Assembly (NCBI GenBank): GCA_038046485.1
Contig: JBBSWA010000003.1
Coordinates: forward strand, 1 to 52,572
Length of the DNA: 52,572 bases
Direction of reading: 5' to 3'
From: JBBSWA01 sp038046485
Lineage (GTDB): Archaea; Nanobdellota; Nanobdellia; Woesearchaeales; SM23-78
How positions within the stretch are numbered: position 1 is the stretch's first letter; each line of letters begins with the position of its first letter. This document shows positions 31,511-39,341 of this stretch, in pieces. A model generated the notes under the pieces. That model was not told the DNA's origin. It made no database searches and worked only from the letters and a program-made list of their open reading frames with translations. The position numbers were made by a program, and so were the translations under genes.

Positions 31511-32389
31511 TCATGCCGCCCTCTCATAAAGAAGAGACGCTACTTCGATTTGCATGCCTTCTTGTGCCGCGTAGGTGTTTGGAAATTTGTGGCGAACTTC
31601 TTGTACGATCTGGTCGAGCTTCTGGTCATCATGAGGTCCATGGTGCATGAGGAAGAGTCGCTGGGCTCCGATATCCTGTGCAAGCTTTGCGCCTTCTTGG
31701 GGGGTGCTGTGGCCCCAGCCTTTCTTGCTGAATTGGCCGTTTCTTCCGTGGTATTCATCCTCTGTGCAGAAGGTGTCGTAGATGAGCACCTCCGTGCCTT
31801 GGAGTTTTTCTCGTAGGCTCTTGTCAATCTCAGCATGGTCATGTTCATGATCCCAGAGGAAGGCAACATTTCCTTCATCACTATGGAGTATATATCCAAG
31901 TCCTCCATTGGGATGATTCACGCGTACTGCTTCGATCTCAGCATGAGGAAGGTACAGTTTGCTGCCCGGTTGTAGTTCATGGTGAATCTTCTGTGATGGC
32001 GTAGCCTCATAAGGGACAGGGTGATAGGGTGCTTTCATCATTCCGCGGAGTAATTCTTCTATGGAATATTCTTTTCCATCAATTGTTTTGCCTTCTCCAT
32101 AGATGTGTAGTTCATTGCCAGATACATAGATCGGCTTAAAGTAGGGGAGTCCCTGGATGTGGTCCCAGTGGAAGTGGGTTTGCAAAAGGTGGAGTTTTCC
32201 GTGTCCTTGACCAAAGGCAGTGCCCATGAGTTCTTCGCCGAGTTTTACCATGCCGCTGCCGGAGTCAATCACAACGAGTTCGTTGCCCACAGCCGCCACT
32301 ACACAGCTGGTGTTGCCACCGTAGTTCATGTGGGAGGGTCGCGCGGCTGGGATGGACCCTCGTACGCCGTAAAAGTGGATGTTGGTCAT
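31511..32389 (-). CDS. metallo-beta-lactamase-fold hydrolase
   Basis: A 292-residue MBL-fold protein. The metal motif is H72-F-H74-W-D76-H77 (THFHWDH), preceded by the typical IDSGSGM strand and followed by further His/Asp ligands (VNHPNGGLGY, FLWDHEHDHAE, LMHHGPHDD). The opening FYGVRGSIPA resembles phosphodiesterase/RNase Z-like and PhnP-like hydrolases. I start it at the ATG at 32389 (GTG at 32398 is alternative), with a TATA-like TATTTTATT on the minus strand about 26 nt upstream. Substrate unknown. A small hypothetical gene follows. Confidence 0.85.
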   Translation of the reverse strand: MTNIHFYGVRGSIPAARPSHMNYGGNTSCVVAAVGNELVVIDSGSGMVKLGEELMGTAFGQGHGKLHLLQTHFHWDHIQGLPYFKPIYVSGNELHIYGEGKTIDGKEYSIEELLRGMMKAPYHPVPYEATPSQKIHHELQPGSKLYLPHAEIEAVRVNHPNGGLGYILHSDEGNVAFLWDHEHDHAEIDKSLREKLQGTEVLIYDTFCTEDEYHGRNGQFSKKGWGHSTPQEGAKLAQDIGAQRLFLMHHGPHDDQKLDQIVQEVRHKFPNTYAAQEGMQIEVASLLYERAA

Positions 32390-32437
32390 GTTTTTCACCT
32401 AACAATCAATAAAATACCTAAATATAAGAAACTAAGT

Positions 32438-32460
32438 AGTAAAAAGTACGTCTTTTTAGT
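32438..32460 (+). promoter_or_regulatory. palindrome upstream of the Lrp-like gene, likely operator
   Basis: AGTAAAAAG-TACGT-CTTTTTAGT pairs over 9 bp with one mismatch. It ends 2-3 nt before the TATA box of the Lrp-like gene (ATTTATATAG, 32463-32472). Position and symmetry fit autoregulation by the Lrp-like product, and it also lies in the divergent region of the MBL gene. Confidence 0.5.
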
Positions 32461-32493
32461 AATATTTATATAGAAAAAACGCATAATGAAGGC

Positions 32494-33513
32494 ATGCGCG
32501 TCTTAACCCAGGAAACGTTTCCCAACAAGCTAAAGTTGGATGCCAAGGACAAGCAGATCTTAGCTTATTTAGCCTTGGATGTAAGGATTCCTTACACAAC
32601 ACTCGCTAAGAAAGTCCTTCTGAGCCCAGATGCAGTCAGGTACCGAATCGATCGTCTCAAGCAAGAGCAGGTCTTGATCGGAACAAGAACATTGGTGTCA
32701 TTAGGAGCCTTGGGTTTCTCATCTTATCATTTGTTTCTTTCCTTGCACCCTCCCAATCTGAAAAAAGAGGCGGACTACATTCGTTTCTTTGAAACCGATT
32801 CAAGGGTGAATGCAGCCTTGCAATACATGGGAAAATGGGATTTTGAATTGGCCGTCGTGTCCAAGACACCTAAAGACCTAGATTCCTTCCGGGTGGATCT
32901 CTCGCAGCGTTGTCCAACCATTCAGGAAGAAAGGATCATCTTGTTATTAGAGACCTTGAAGAGTACGGCTTTGCCTGAGCGCATCTTTCCAGATCTTCGC
33001 ATGAACCCTGCGTCAGAAAAGATAAAGAAAAAAATAAAAATGTCTAAGTTGGATGAAAAAGATCATCATATTTTAAGTGTATTAGCAGAAGAAGCAGATA
33101 TGAAAGTTGAAAAGATCGTTGAGAAAACAAAGTTAAGTCGGGATATTGTTTCATACCGAATGAAGCGCCTGGTAGAAAGTGGGGTCATCGTGGGCTTTAG
33201 GCCCATAATTAATTACACACGTCTCGGATTTAGCATCTATGCAGTCTTGTTCAAGTTGCAGGTGCGCAGTGTCGAGCGTGAGCGTTCCTTGCGTACGTTT
33301 TTGCAGGAGTCTCCTGCGGTTCTCTGGGCGGTTCGTACCTTAGGTGAGTGGGATCTTCTCATCTATATCATCGGCAAGGACACAGAGGATTTCTACAGAA
33401 CCATCGTCGAAATCCGCGAAGGCTTTGCCGACATGATCAAGAATTACGAAGCCTTGATCGCGTATCGCGAGTATAAATATACATATCTGCCGGAAATAAT
33501 TACTCAACGTTAG
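32494..33513 (+). CDS. double Lrp/AsnC-type transcription regulator
   Basis: A 339-residue protein that contains two Lrp/AsnC units in tandem. Unit 1: winged HTH at about 14-62 (LDAKDKQILAYLALD, LSPDAVRYRIDRLKQE) and a RAM-like domain to about 150. Unit 2: HTH at about 185-235 (LDEKDHHILSVLAEEAD, LSRDIVSYRMKRLVESG) and a RAM-like domain to about 325. Usual Lrp proteins of about 150 residues have one unit and work as dimers, so this is a covalent dimer. Leaderless start at the ATG at 32494 behind ATTTATATAG. The palindrome at 32438-32460 is the likely site of autoregulation. The ligand is unknown. Confidence 0.85.
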   Translation: MRVLTQETFPNKLKLDAKDKQILAYLALDVRIPYTTLAKKVLLSPDAVRYRIDRLKQEQVLIGTRTLVSLGALGFSSYHLFLSLHPPNLKKEADYIRFFETDSRVNAALQYMGKWDFELAVVSKTPKDLDSFRVDLSQRCPTIQEERIILLLETLKSTALPERIFPDLRMNPASEKIKKKIKMSKLDEKDHHILSVLAEEADMKVEKIVEKTKLSRDIVSYRMKRLVESGVIVGFRPIINYTRLGFSIYAVLFKLQVRSVERERSLRTFLQESPAVLWAVRTLGEWDLLIYIIGKDTEDFYRTIVEIREGFADMIKNYEALIAYREYKYTYLPEIITQR

Positions 33514-33558
33514 GTGTTTGTTAGACATCATAAAGAAAGGGTCTTATAAAAAAGAGTC

Positions 33559-35031
33559 TTATTTATGTTTTTGGGTAAGTTCCTTGGTGAGCATGCAAAC
33601 TTCTTTCCAGTCTAATACGCGCAGAAGGAAAAGGAGGAGTAAGTAAGAGATAAGGCTAACAAGGATGAGGAAAACATCCATCCAAATGGGTAACATATGA
33701 CTTCCGTAAAGTAAGAGGGCTAAAACCAATCCGCCGAGTAAGGTTTTTGCCCAGTTTTTCCAGGGGAGTTGGAGAGTTACATAATGTTTGAGTTTCAGGC
33801 AAGACAAGATAAGGGCGAGGGCATAGCTGATGGTGGTAGTAAGAGCAGCACCGGCAATGCCTAAAAAAGGGATGAAGATAAGATTGAGGATGACATTCAC
33901 AAGGGCTGCCCAGAACATGATTTTGGCAACTGTTTTGGGTTGTCCAATGCCTGAGAGCACACTTAGGTTCATAAGGGCAATAGCATAAAAGAGAACGCCA
34001 ATCATAAGGATGCGCAAGGCTTGGGCAGCCGGTAGAAATGTTGCACCGTAGAAGACTTGAAGGATGCGTTCGGCGTGGGTGATAAGAAGAATGACTAAAG
34101 GAAGAATGCAGATGAATAAATACTTGTGTAAAATATGTAAACCTTGGGCGAGCTTTTCTTTTTTCTTGCTGTGATAGAGTTCAGCACTTAGGGGTTGTAG
34201 GACGGAGTCAAAGGCGTACATGAAGTAGAGAACCGCCATCGCTGTGGGAAGAGCGGCGTTGTAGAGTCCAACCTCGCGTAAGGTTCGTAAGGAAGTAAGA
34301 AGTAGCGTGTCGAAATAGCTAATAATCGAGTAGGTAAGGGTATTAAACACAAAAGGAAGTCCGAGGAATAAAAGAGTTTTAAGTTGAGGTAGAGAATAAG
34401 TAGCCGTTTGGTGGGCGAATGAAAATGTTTTGTGTAGGAAAGGCAAAAGAGCAAAAGGAAGTAAGATCGCAGTAAGAAGGTAAGCAAAGAGGGGGGCAGC
34501 AAGGCCATATCTTAAGAAAATGAAAAGGAAAAACAAGAGGAGAATCTTTTTGAAGAGTTCAACGCAAGCGAAGTAGGAGTATTTTTGAAAGCCAAGGAAG
34601 GTGCTGCTAAGGATCTCTTCATTCACGCCTAAGAAGAAGACAACAGCCATAACACGCAGTAAAAAGATCGCGTCTGTGGTTTTGAACAAGTACTCTGATA
34701 AAAACGGGGCAAGAGCCCAAAAAAGGATAGCAAGAAGAAAAGCCGTAACGAGCTTAAATAAATAAGCCATGGCAAGGTAGCTTTTGACCTGGTCCCATTT
34801 ATTTTTGAGCCACAGTTTTGGAAGGGTGATGACAAGGGCACTTCCAATGCCTAGATCTTTTATCGTGCTAAATAAGAAGAAGAAGGCAAGTACGGAAAAG
34901 AACAGGCCGTATTGTTCAACACCTAGTTTTTGAGCAAGGGTAAATCGAAAAGCATAACCTAGGAGAGCAGCAATAAGGTGGATAAAAAGGATGGTGCCAA
35001 CGCCAAATACGGCTTTGCGGGTGTAGCTCAT
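33559..35031 (-). CDS. polysaccharide flippase (MOP/Wzx-like)
   Basis: A 490-residue membrane protein with about 14 hydrophobic segments and the features of polysaccharide transport proteins: FRFTLAQKLGVEQYGLFFSV near the N-terminus and an LxPLSAELYHSKKKEKL loop in the middle (about 275-290). Members flip lipid-linked oligosaccharides across the membrane. It is the only flippase in the window and fits the surrounding glycosyltransferases. The ATG at 35031 uses the TATA box at 35055-35062, shared with the divergent methyltransferase gene. It is convergent with the Lrp-like gene. Confidence 0.88.
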   Translation of the reverse strand: MSYTRKAVFGVGTILFIHLIAALLGYAFRFTLAQKLGVEQYGLFFSVLAFFFLFSTIKDLGIGSALVITLPKLWLKNKWDQVKSYLAMAYLFKLVTAFLLAILFWALAPFLSEYLFKTTDAIFLLRVMAVVFFLGVNEEILSSTFLGFQKYSYFACVELFKKILLLFFLFIFLRYGLAAPLFAYLLTAILLPFALLPFLHKTFSFAHQTATYSLPQLKTLLFLGLPFVFNTLTYSIISYFDTLLLTSLRTLREVGLYNAALPTAMAVLYFMYAFDSVLQPLSAELYHSKKKEKLAQGLHILHKYLFICILPLVILLITHAERILQVFYGATFLPAAQALRILMIGVLFYAIALMNLSVLSGIGQPKTVAKIMFWAALVNVILNLIFIPFLGIAGAALTTTISYALALILSCLKLKHYVTLQLPWKNWAKTLLGGLVLALLLYGSHMLPIWMDVFLILVSLISYLLLLFLLRVLDWKEVCMLTKELTQKHK

Positions 35032-35054
35032 GTAGAAGTAGGATCGAGTAAATC

Positions 35055-35062
35055 TTTATAAA
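35055..35062. promoter_or_regulatory. single palindromic TATA box shared by two divergent genes
   Basis: TTTATAAA is its own reverse complement. It is centred 26-27 nt from the plus-strand ATG at 35085 and 27-28 nt from the minus-strand ATG at 35031. No second TATA box is seen in the 53 bp between the starts, so one TBP site probably serves both leaderless genes. Confidence 0.65.
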
Positions 35063-35084
35063 TCGCTTGTTTTTTGTTCATGAG

Positions 35085-36017
35085 ATGAAGGAGCGTTTGC
35101 TTAAAGTGCTGGCTTGTCCCTCCTGTCAATCAGATTTAAAGCTATCCGTCAAGGAACGGGCGCAGGGCGAGATCAAGGAGGGTATTCTTGTATGTGTTTT
35201 ATGCAAAGAGTTTTTCCACATTCGTCATTTCATTCCGAGGTTCATCAAGGATGATAGCTACGCGAAGAACTTCAGCAAGGAGTGGGGTTGGTATCAAGAG
35301 GTTGTGGACAAAATCCGTGAGCCGAAGGAACAGGAAAGTTATTTTTTAAGAAGAACCGGTTTTAGTAAGAAAGAGGTCAAGAACAAACTTCTACTGGATG
35401 TGGGACAAGGGGCAGGCATCGGGATGGATTGGTTCCTCAAGTACGGCGCTGAAGTAGTGGGCATGGACATTTCCTATGCAGTAGATGCAGCATTCAAGTT
35501 GCATGGCTTGCATCCTAAAGCTCACATAATTCAAGCCAGTGTTTTTAAGCTTCCCTTCAAAAAAGCAGCATTCGACTATATATATTCAGTAGGAGTTTTG
35601 CATCACACACCCAATTGCAAGAAAGCCTTTTTCCAGCTTCCAAAATTGTTAAAGAAAAAAGGAAAAATCGCCATCTGGTTGTATCCCTGGCAGGGTTTTT
35701 ACAGCCGTTTGTCAGATTTCTGGCGCTTCTTCAGCACGAAGCTTCCATCAAAGTTTTTATTCCATGTCTGTAAACTAGGAGTTGAGCCGCTCTACCGTTT
35801 ACGTCAGCTCCCAATCATCGGCGGGATAGGCAAATCCATTCCTATCTCCACACATCCCAATCCATATTGGCGTATGCTAGACACTTATGATTGGTATTCT
35901 CCGAAGTATCAGTCCAAGCACACCAACCAAGAAGTTGTGCAGTGGTTTAAGCAAGCTAATTTGAAAAACATCAAAGTATTGTCCGATCCGGTAAGTGTGC
36001 AGGGAACTAAAAATTAA
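35085..36017 (+). CDS. methyltransferase with N-terminal zinc ribbon (Trm112-like)
   Basis: A 310-residue class I methyltransferase. Residues about 1-50 hold a zinc-ribbon/Trm112p-like module with C11/C14 and C37/C40 (ACPSC, CVLC). The SAM domain has LLLDVGQGAGIG at 102-113, D128 (VVGMDIS), DYIYSVGVLHHTPN for strand 4 and a helical C-terminal third. The ATG at 35085 fits the shared TATA box; the in-frame TTG at 35067 would not. This layout is common in surface-polysaccharide methyltransferases. Its stop overlaps the opposing small gene by 4 nt. Confidence 0.86.
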   Translation: MKERLLKVLACPSCQSDLKLSVKERAQGEIKEGILVCVLCKEFFHIRHFIPRFIKDDSYAKNFSKEWGWYQEVVDKIREPKEQESYFLRRTGFSKKEVKNKLLLDVGQGAGIGMDWFLKYGAEVVGMDISYAVDAAFKLHGLHPKAHIIQASVFKLPFKKAAFDYIYSVGVLHHTPNCKKAFFQLPKLLKKKGKIAIWLYPWQGFYSRLSDFWRFFSTKLPSKFLFHVCKLGVEPLYRLRQLPIIGGIGKSIPISTHPNPYWRMLDTYDWYSPKYQSKHTNQEVVQWFKQANLKNIKVLSDPVSVQGTKN

Positions 36018-36376
36018 AGTGATCGTTTTGTTCTTTTTAGTTTATCGCGGTTTTTTGTCCAGTAATTGGTAGAGATAGTATACCCAGCATTATGCATAAT
36101 AGTTAATAATGTGGGGATCGGAGTCAGTTCAGAATGGATGTGTTTTGCAGGAGTAGTTCTAGCAAATACAGGTTGCAGGGTAAAGAATCTGCCTTCATCA
36201 TCGATACGGGCTTCAGGAAGTTGATCTAGTTGAACTCGAATGCATTCTTCAACAATTTCGTTTAGAAAAAAATTGCCAGTATCGCTTGGCGGTAGGAAGA
36301 GAATTTGCCCGTTCAGACATATGCGGGTACACCCTAAATATTGGGTGTGTGCATCCATTAGATATTCGTAGCTCAT
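36014..36376 (-). CDS. hypothetical protein (120 aa)
   Basis: I do not recognise this 120-residue protein. The middle is acidic and the C-terminal third is basic (WTKNRDKLKRTKRSL end), which might contact nucleic acid; no motif beyond that. It is supported as a gene by AATATAAAAC (minus strand, about 36398-36407) at the leaderless distance from the ATG at 36376, inside the 3' end gap of the TrmA-like gene upstream. Convergent 4-nt overlap with the methyltransferase stop. Confidence 0.6.
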   Translation of the reverse strand: MSYEYLMDAHTQYLGCTRICLNGQILFLPPSDTGNFFLNEIVEECIRVQLDQLPEARIDDEGRFFTLQPVFARTTPAKHIHSELTPIPTLLTIMHNAGYTISTNYWTKNRDKLKRTKRSL

Positions 36377-36407
36377 TAAGTGAAGAGATACAAGAGGTTT
36401 TATATTC

Positions 36408-37520
36408 TTAATCCTTATTTTTCGTTAGTTCCACAATCGCCTCTACATGAGGCGTCTGCGGAAACAAGTCAAACATCGCAGCACTTTTAACGGTATACCT
36501 CTTGAATTTAGGAAGTTCCTTAGCAAGTTGTTGGATGTTGCAGGAGATATAGATCATAACCTCCGGAGCAAACTTGTTCAGTTCTTCAATGGTTCGAGGG
36601 TGCATTCCTGTGCGGGGTGGATCCGTAATCGTAAAGAGGGGTGTTGGCAAATCCAGTCTTTTAATCTGCACCGCATCAAGGACAAGAGCCTTGGCATTGC
36701 TTACGTGGTTTTCTTGGATGTTTTTGTTAGCCGCTTCAATGCAGCTGGGCACACTTTCGACAATAGTCACTTCTTTGAACAACTCAGCATTGACAATGCC
36801 AAAGGTACCAACGCCACCATATAAATCAAGAAGATGGGCACCTTTTGTTTCATACTTCTTAAGCAATCCTTGAGTGTATTCTAGCATTTTCTCTGCCATG
36901 AGGGTGTTGTTTTGAAAAAATCCTTGAGCGCTGTAGTAAAATGTTTTCCCAAGTAAGGTTTCGCAGAGCATCTCACTGCCTTTGACAGCAAAGTATTCTT
37001 GGCTCGTGCTTTCATCAGTTTGGGGAGGGACATAGGCGATAAGGACATGCGTAGCCGTGCTTTGTTTAGCAAAAGCCTTGATCTGCTCAATGGCTGCTTG
37101 AAGTTTGGAGCTTTCATCATTTAAAGTAAAGGTAATGGCTGCATCGTGTGTAGTAGTTCGAATGACGGCATAGCGAAACGCCCCGCTTTTCTTATGGATG
37201 TCAAAGTAGTCCACGCCTCGAAAGAATTTTTGTACCTCAGATAAGAGTTGGTTGATGCGTCCATTACTAATGGCGCACGTATCAATGTCAATGATCTGAT
37301 CCCATCGTCCTTTCTTGCGTAAGCCAACTCCGCCGGGATGAAAGATAAAGTCCATTCGGTTTCTATACTCATATTCAGGACCGGAAAACACCTGAACATC
37401 ATTATATTTTATTGCTTGGATCAGGGCTTTCTTTTTGTTCTCCAGCTGCAGTTCGTAGGGTATATGTTGCGCAGAGCAGCCTCCGCATTCGCCAAAGTAA
37501 GGGCATTTGGGTTCAGTCAT
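36408..37520 (-). CDS. TrmA/RumA-family RNA (uracil-5-)-methyltransferase
   Basis: A 370-residue enzyme. The N-terminal cluster ligands C6-x5-C12-x2-C15 (CPYFGECGGC) plus a later Cys (DTCAISNG) form the 4Fe-4S site of RumA/TrmA-type enzymes. No TRAM domain precedes it. Catalytic parts: DLYGGVGTFG (SAM), TDPPRTGMHPRTIEEL, the nucleophilic Cys in YISCNIQQLAKEL, and HVEAIVEL at the end. In archaea the known homologue methylates U54 of tRNA; 23S rRNA is the alternative. CTTTAAAAAC (37541-37550; minus-strand TATA) is about 26 nt from the ATG and lies at the end of the next gene. Confidence 0.9.
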   Translation of the reverse strand: MTEPKCPYFGECGGCSAQHIPYELQLENKKKALIQAIKYNDVQVFSGPEYEYRNRMDFIFHPGGVGLRKKGRWDQIIDIDTCAISNGRINQLLSEVQKFFRGVDYFDIHKKSGAFRYAVIRTTTHDAAITFTLNDESSKLQAAIEQIKAFAKQSTATHVLIAYVPPQTDESTSQEYFAVKGSEMLCETLLGKTFYYSAQGFFQNNTLMAEKMLEYTQGLLKKYETKGAHLLDLYGGVGTFGIVNAELFKEVTIVESVPSCIEAANKNIQENHVSNAKALVLDAVQIKRLDLPTPLFTITDPPRTGMHPRTIEELNKFAPEVMIYISCNIQQLAKELPKFKRYTVKSAAMFDLFPQTPHVEAIVELTKNKD

Positions 37521-37550
37521 GAATTAAGTGGGGAGATTTCCTTTAAAAAC

Positions 37551-37910
37551 CTAATAGATCAGTGTAACAATAAACCCAATGACGCCTAAAATCAACCCAA
37601 CAAAGGCTCCTTTCGTGGGCAGTTGACTGAAAAGAGTATAATCCAGAATAGGCTCTATGATGAGGATGCTAGTAATAGACAGTGCGCTCACAATCCAGAT
37701 GTTTTTAAAGCTCTTATAGCCAAGGATGTAACCGGCAATGAGCAAGCCTCCGGCAACAATGGCTAGGGGGAACATTTTTAGGAAGGCTTGAAGAAAGGGT
37801 TGGGAGGAGATATTGTGGTTTTTGGTGGCGATGAGTTCGGCGTAAATCGCGAGCCCTTCTCCTAAGAAGATAAGAAGAAAGGTAAGGAGCTTGGTCCATA
37901 TGGGGTTCAT
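37551..37910 (-). CDS. small membrane protein (119 aa, four hydrophobic segments)
   Basis: Four hydrophobic stretches at about 6-26, 44-65, 68-88 and 98-118, with conserved-looking polar residues E18 and E85 (in IIEPILDY). The size and plan recall small EamA/SMR-like membrane proteins, but I cannot assign a family. TATA GTTATTTAAATTAG (37931-37944) is about 27 nt from the ATG at 37910. It precedes the TrmA-like gene by about 30 nt but that gene has its own TATA box. Confidence 0.65.
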   Translation of the reverse strand: MNPIWTKLLTFLLIFLGEGLAIYAELIATKNHNISSQPFLQAFLKMFPLAIVAGGLLIAGYILGYKSFKNIWIVSALSITSILIIEPILDYTLFSQLPTKGAFVGLILGVIGFIVTLIY

Positions 37911-37960
37911 TCAGGCTTTAGAAAAAGCAAGTTATTTAAATTAGACGGTATAAGTAGGAG

Positions 37961-37966
37961 GGAGGT
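37961..37966 (+). promoter_or_regulatory. strong Shine-Dalgarno before a TTG start
   Basis: GGAGGT preceded by GGAG (37957-37966), 7 nt before the TTG at 37974. It decides the start of the surface-protein gene and contrasts with the mostly leaderless neighbours. Confidence 0.6.
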
Positions 37967-37973
37967 ATTATTT

Positions 37974-39287
37974 TTGGCAAGTCAAGATTGGATCTGGGTG
38001 GGTTTGGTGGCGCTAGTAGCTATTTTTGCGGTTGCTTTTCTGGTTTCACGGCCTGTTCAAACTCCTGTAGAAGGCCTTGCCGGAGTAAGTGAATCACAAA
38101 ACTTAGGTGGGCAGGCAGGAAAATATAAGATTTGTCAGTCAGTAAGTGACACAGACAAGAATGTGGATGATACGCATTGCTGTAAGCGTCATGATCAATG
38201 CCTTTCTGGATATTGTGGTTGGATTCAGAGCTCTGGCAGCGCGGACTATTACCGAAAGTGTATACGCATCATCGATTTTAGTACGCACGTAATGTTGTTG
38301 AATGGTGGCGATTTTCCTTCTGAGTACCCAGTTAAATTGAAAATTGGTGATAGAGCGACGTCTCAAACCCGCGGGAATGCAGCTTTCAGTGTTTCAATAT
38401 ACACTTCTCATGCTGATTTATTCCTTGAAGATGGCGGATATGCTGGCGGTGTGGAGGTCGGGTATTTTTTTGATGATATTAAGCTAGGCACTTCAAGATT
38501 GAAGCATGAAGATAGGAGTTGGTATTCCACCAACTTCGACTGGACTGTTCCTTCAGTTAGCCCTGGTCAGCATGTTTTTAAAGCAGTTTTTGACCCAGAT
38601 AATAAAGTTGTTGAGGATAATGAGGGCAATAATGTTTTAACAGCTCAATTACAAATAGTGGGGAACGGTCCTTGTGAAAATGGAAATAAGGATTCGGGTG
38701 AGACCGATGTGGATTGTGGGGGTTCTTGCCCTAAGTGTGTGGATAGCAAATCATGTGTGAAGAGTTCAGATTGTCTAAGCAATAAATGTTCGAATAAGGT
38801 GTGTGTTTCTTCTATTAAAAGCCCTCTAAACTCTACGGGTGGTTCTTGTGTTGCTAAGAAAGGTACGTGTCAGTGGAAATCCAGTTGCCCTCAGGGTGGT
38901 TCAAGTGTGGGCCAGGAGGATTGTGGCAGCAATAAGTATTGTTGTGTGTCTAATGCTCTATCAAATAAGAAGCTTCCTTGCGTTAATGGCGTGAAAGATG
39001 CTAGTGAGAGTGATGTGGATTGTGGCGGTTCTTGTAAGAAATGTGCGCTGAAGCAGAGTTGTTGGGTTGGTCAATGTGCTCCTGGTCAAAGTTGTGGGGA
39101 TGAGAATTGTGTGAGTGGTCATTGTAGTATTACAGGCAAGTGTACGGATAGTTGCGGCGCTCTTTGGGCTGCGAATGGGGCGGTGGGCAAGGCGTATTGT
39201 TCGCAAACGGCGAGCTGTCCTCCTACAAATCCTAAGTCATTGGGGCAGTCTACGGATTGTGTGATGTGCTGCCTCACGGCCACGTAG
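37974..39287 (+). CDS. cysteine-rich membrane-anchored surface protein
   Basis: A 437-residue protein. One N-terminal membrane segment (about 6-24, basic residues after it) anchors a long extracytoplasmic part. This has a Cys-rich region (about 53-95), a CARDB-like beta domain (about 120-225, ending H-V-F-K-A-V-F-D-P-D-N-K-V-V-E-D-N-E-G-N-N), and a Cys-rich C-terminal half in which the unit C-x-N-G-x-K-D-x-x-E-x-D-V-D-C-G-G-x-C-x-K-C occurs twice (about 229-252 and 338-361). The start is TTG at 37974 supported by a strong Shine-Dalgarno. Such proteins sit at the cell surface of several DPANN lineages; binding partner unknown. Confidence 0.82.
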   Translation: MASQDWIWVGLVALVAIFAVAFLVSRPVQTPVEGLAGVSESQNLGGQAGKYKICQSVSDTDKNVDDTHCCKRHDQCLSGYCGWIQSSGSADYYRKCIRIIDFSTHVMLLNGGDFPSEYPVKLKIGDRATSQTRGNAAFSVSIYTSHADLFLEDGGYAGGVEVGYFFDDIKLGTSRLKHEDRSWYSTNFDWTVPSVSPGQHVFKAVFDPDNKVVEDNEGNNVLTAQLQIVGNGPCENGNKDSGETDVDCGGSCPKCVDSKSCVKSSDCLSNKCSNKVCVSSIKSPLNSTGGSCVAKKGTCQWKSSCPQGGSSVGQEDCGSNKYCCVSNALSNKKLPCVNGVKDASESDVDCGGSCKKCALKQSCWVGQCAPGQSCGDENCVSGHCSITGKCTDSCGALWAANGAVGKAYCSQTASCPPTNPKSLGQSTDCVMCCLTAT

Positions 39288-39341
39288 AATGGGGTGTTTC
39301 TTAGGGATCGTCTTTATAAATCCTTTTTTCTCTCTTCTTGC

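Noticed and set aside
33537..33570. Direct repeat GGGTCTTAT/GAGTCTTAT between the Lrp-like and flippase genes as a fourth post-stop motif
   Set aside because: It shares only the first seven or so bases with the 19-nt motif and lies further from the stop; chance similarity is likely.
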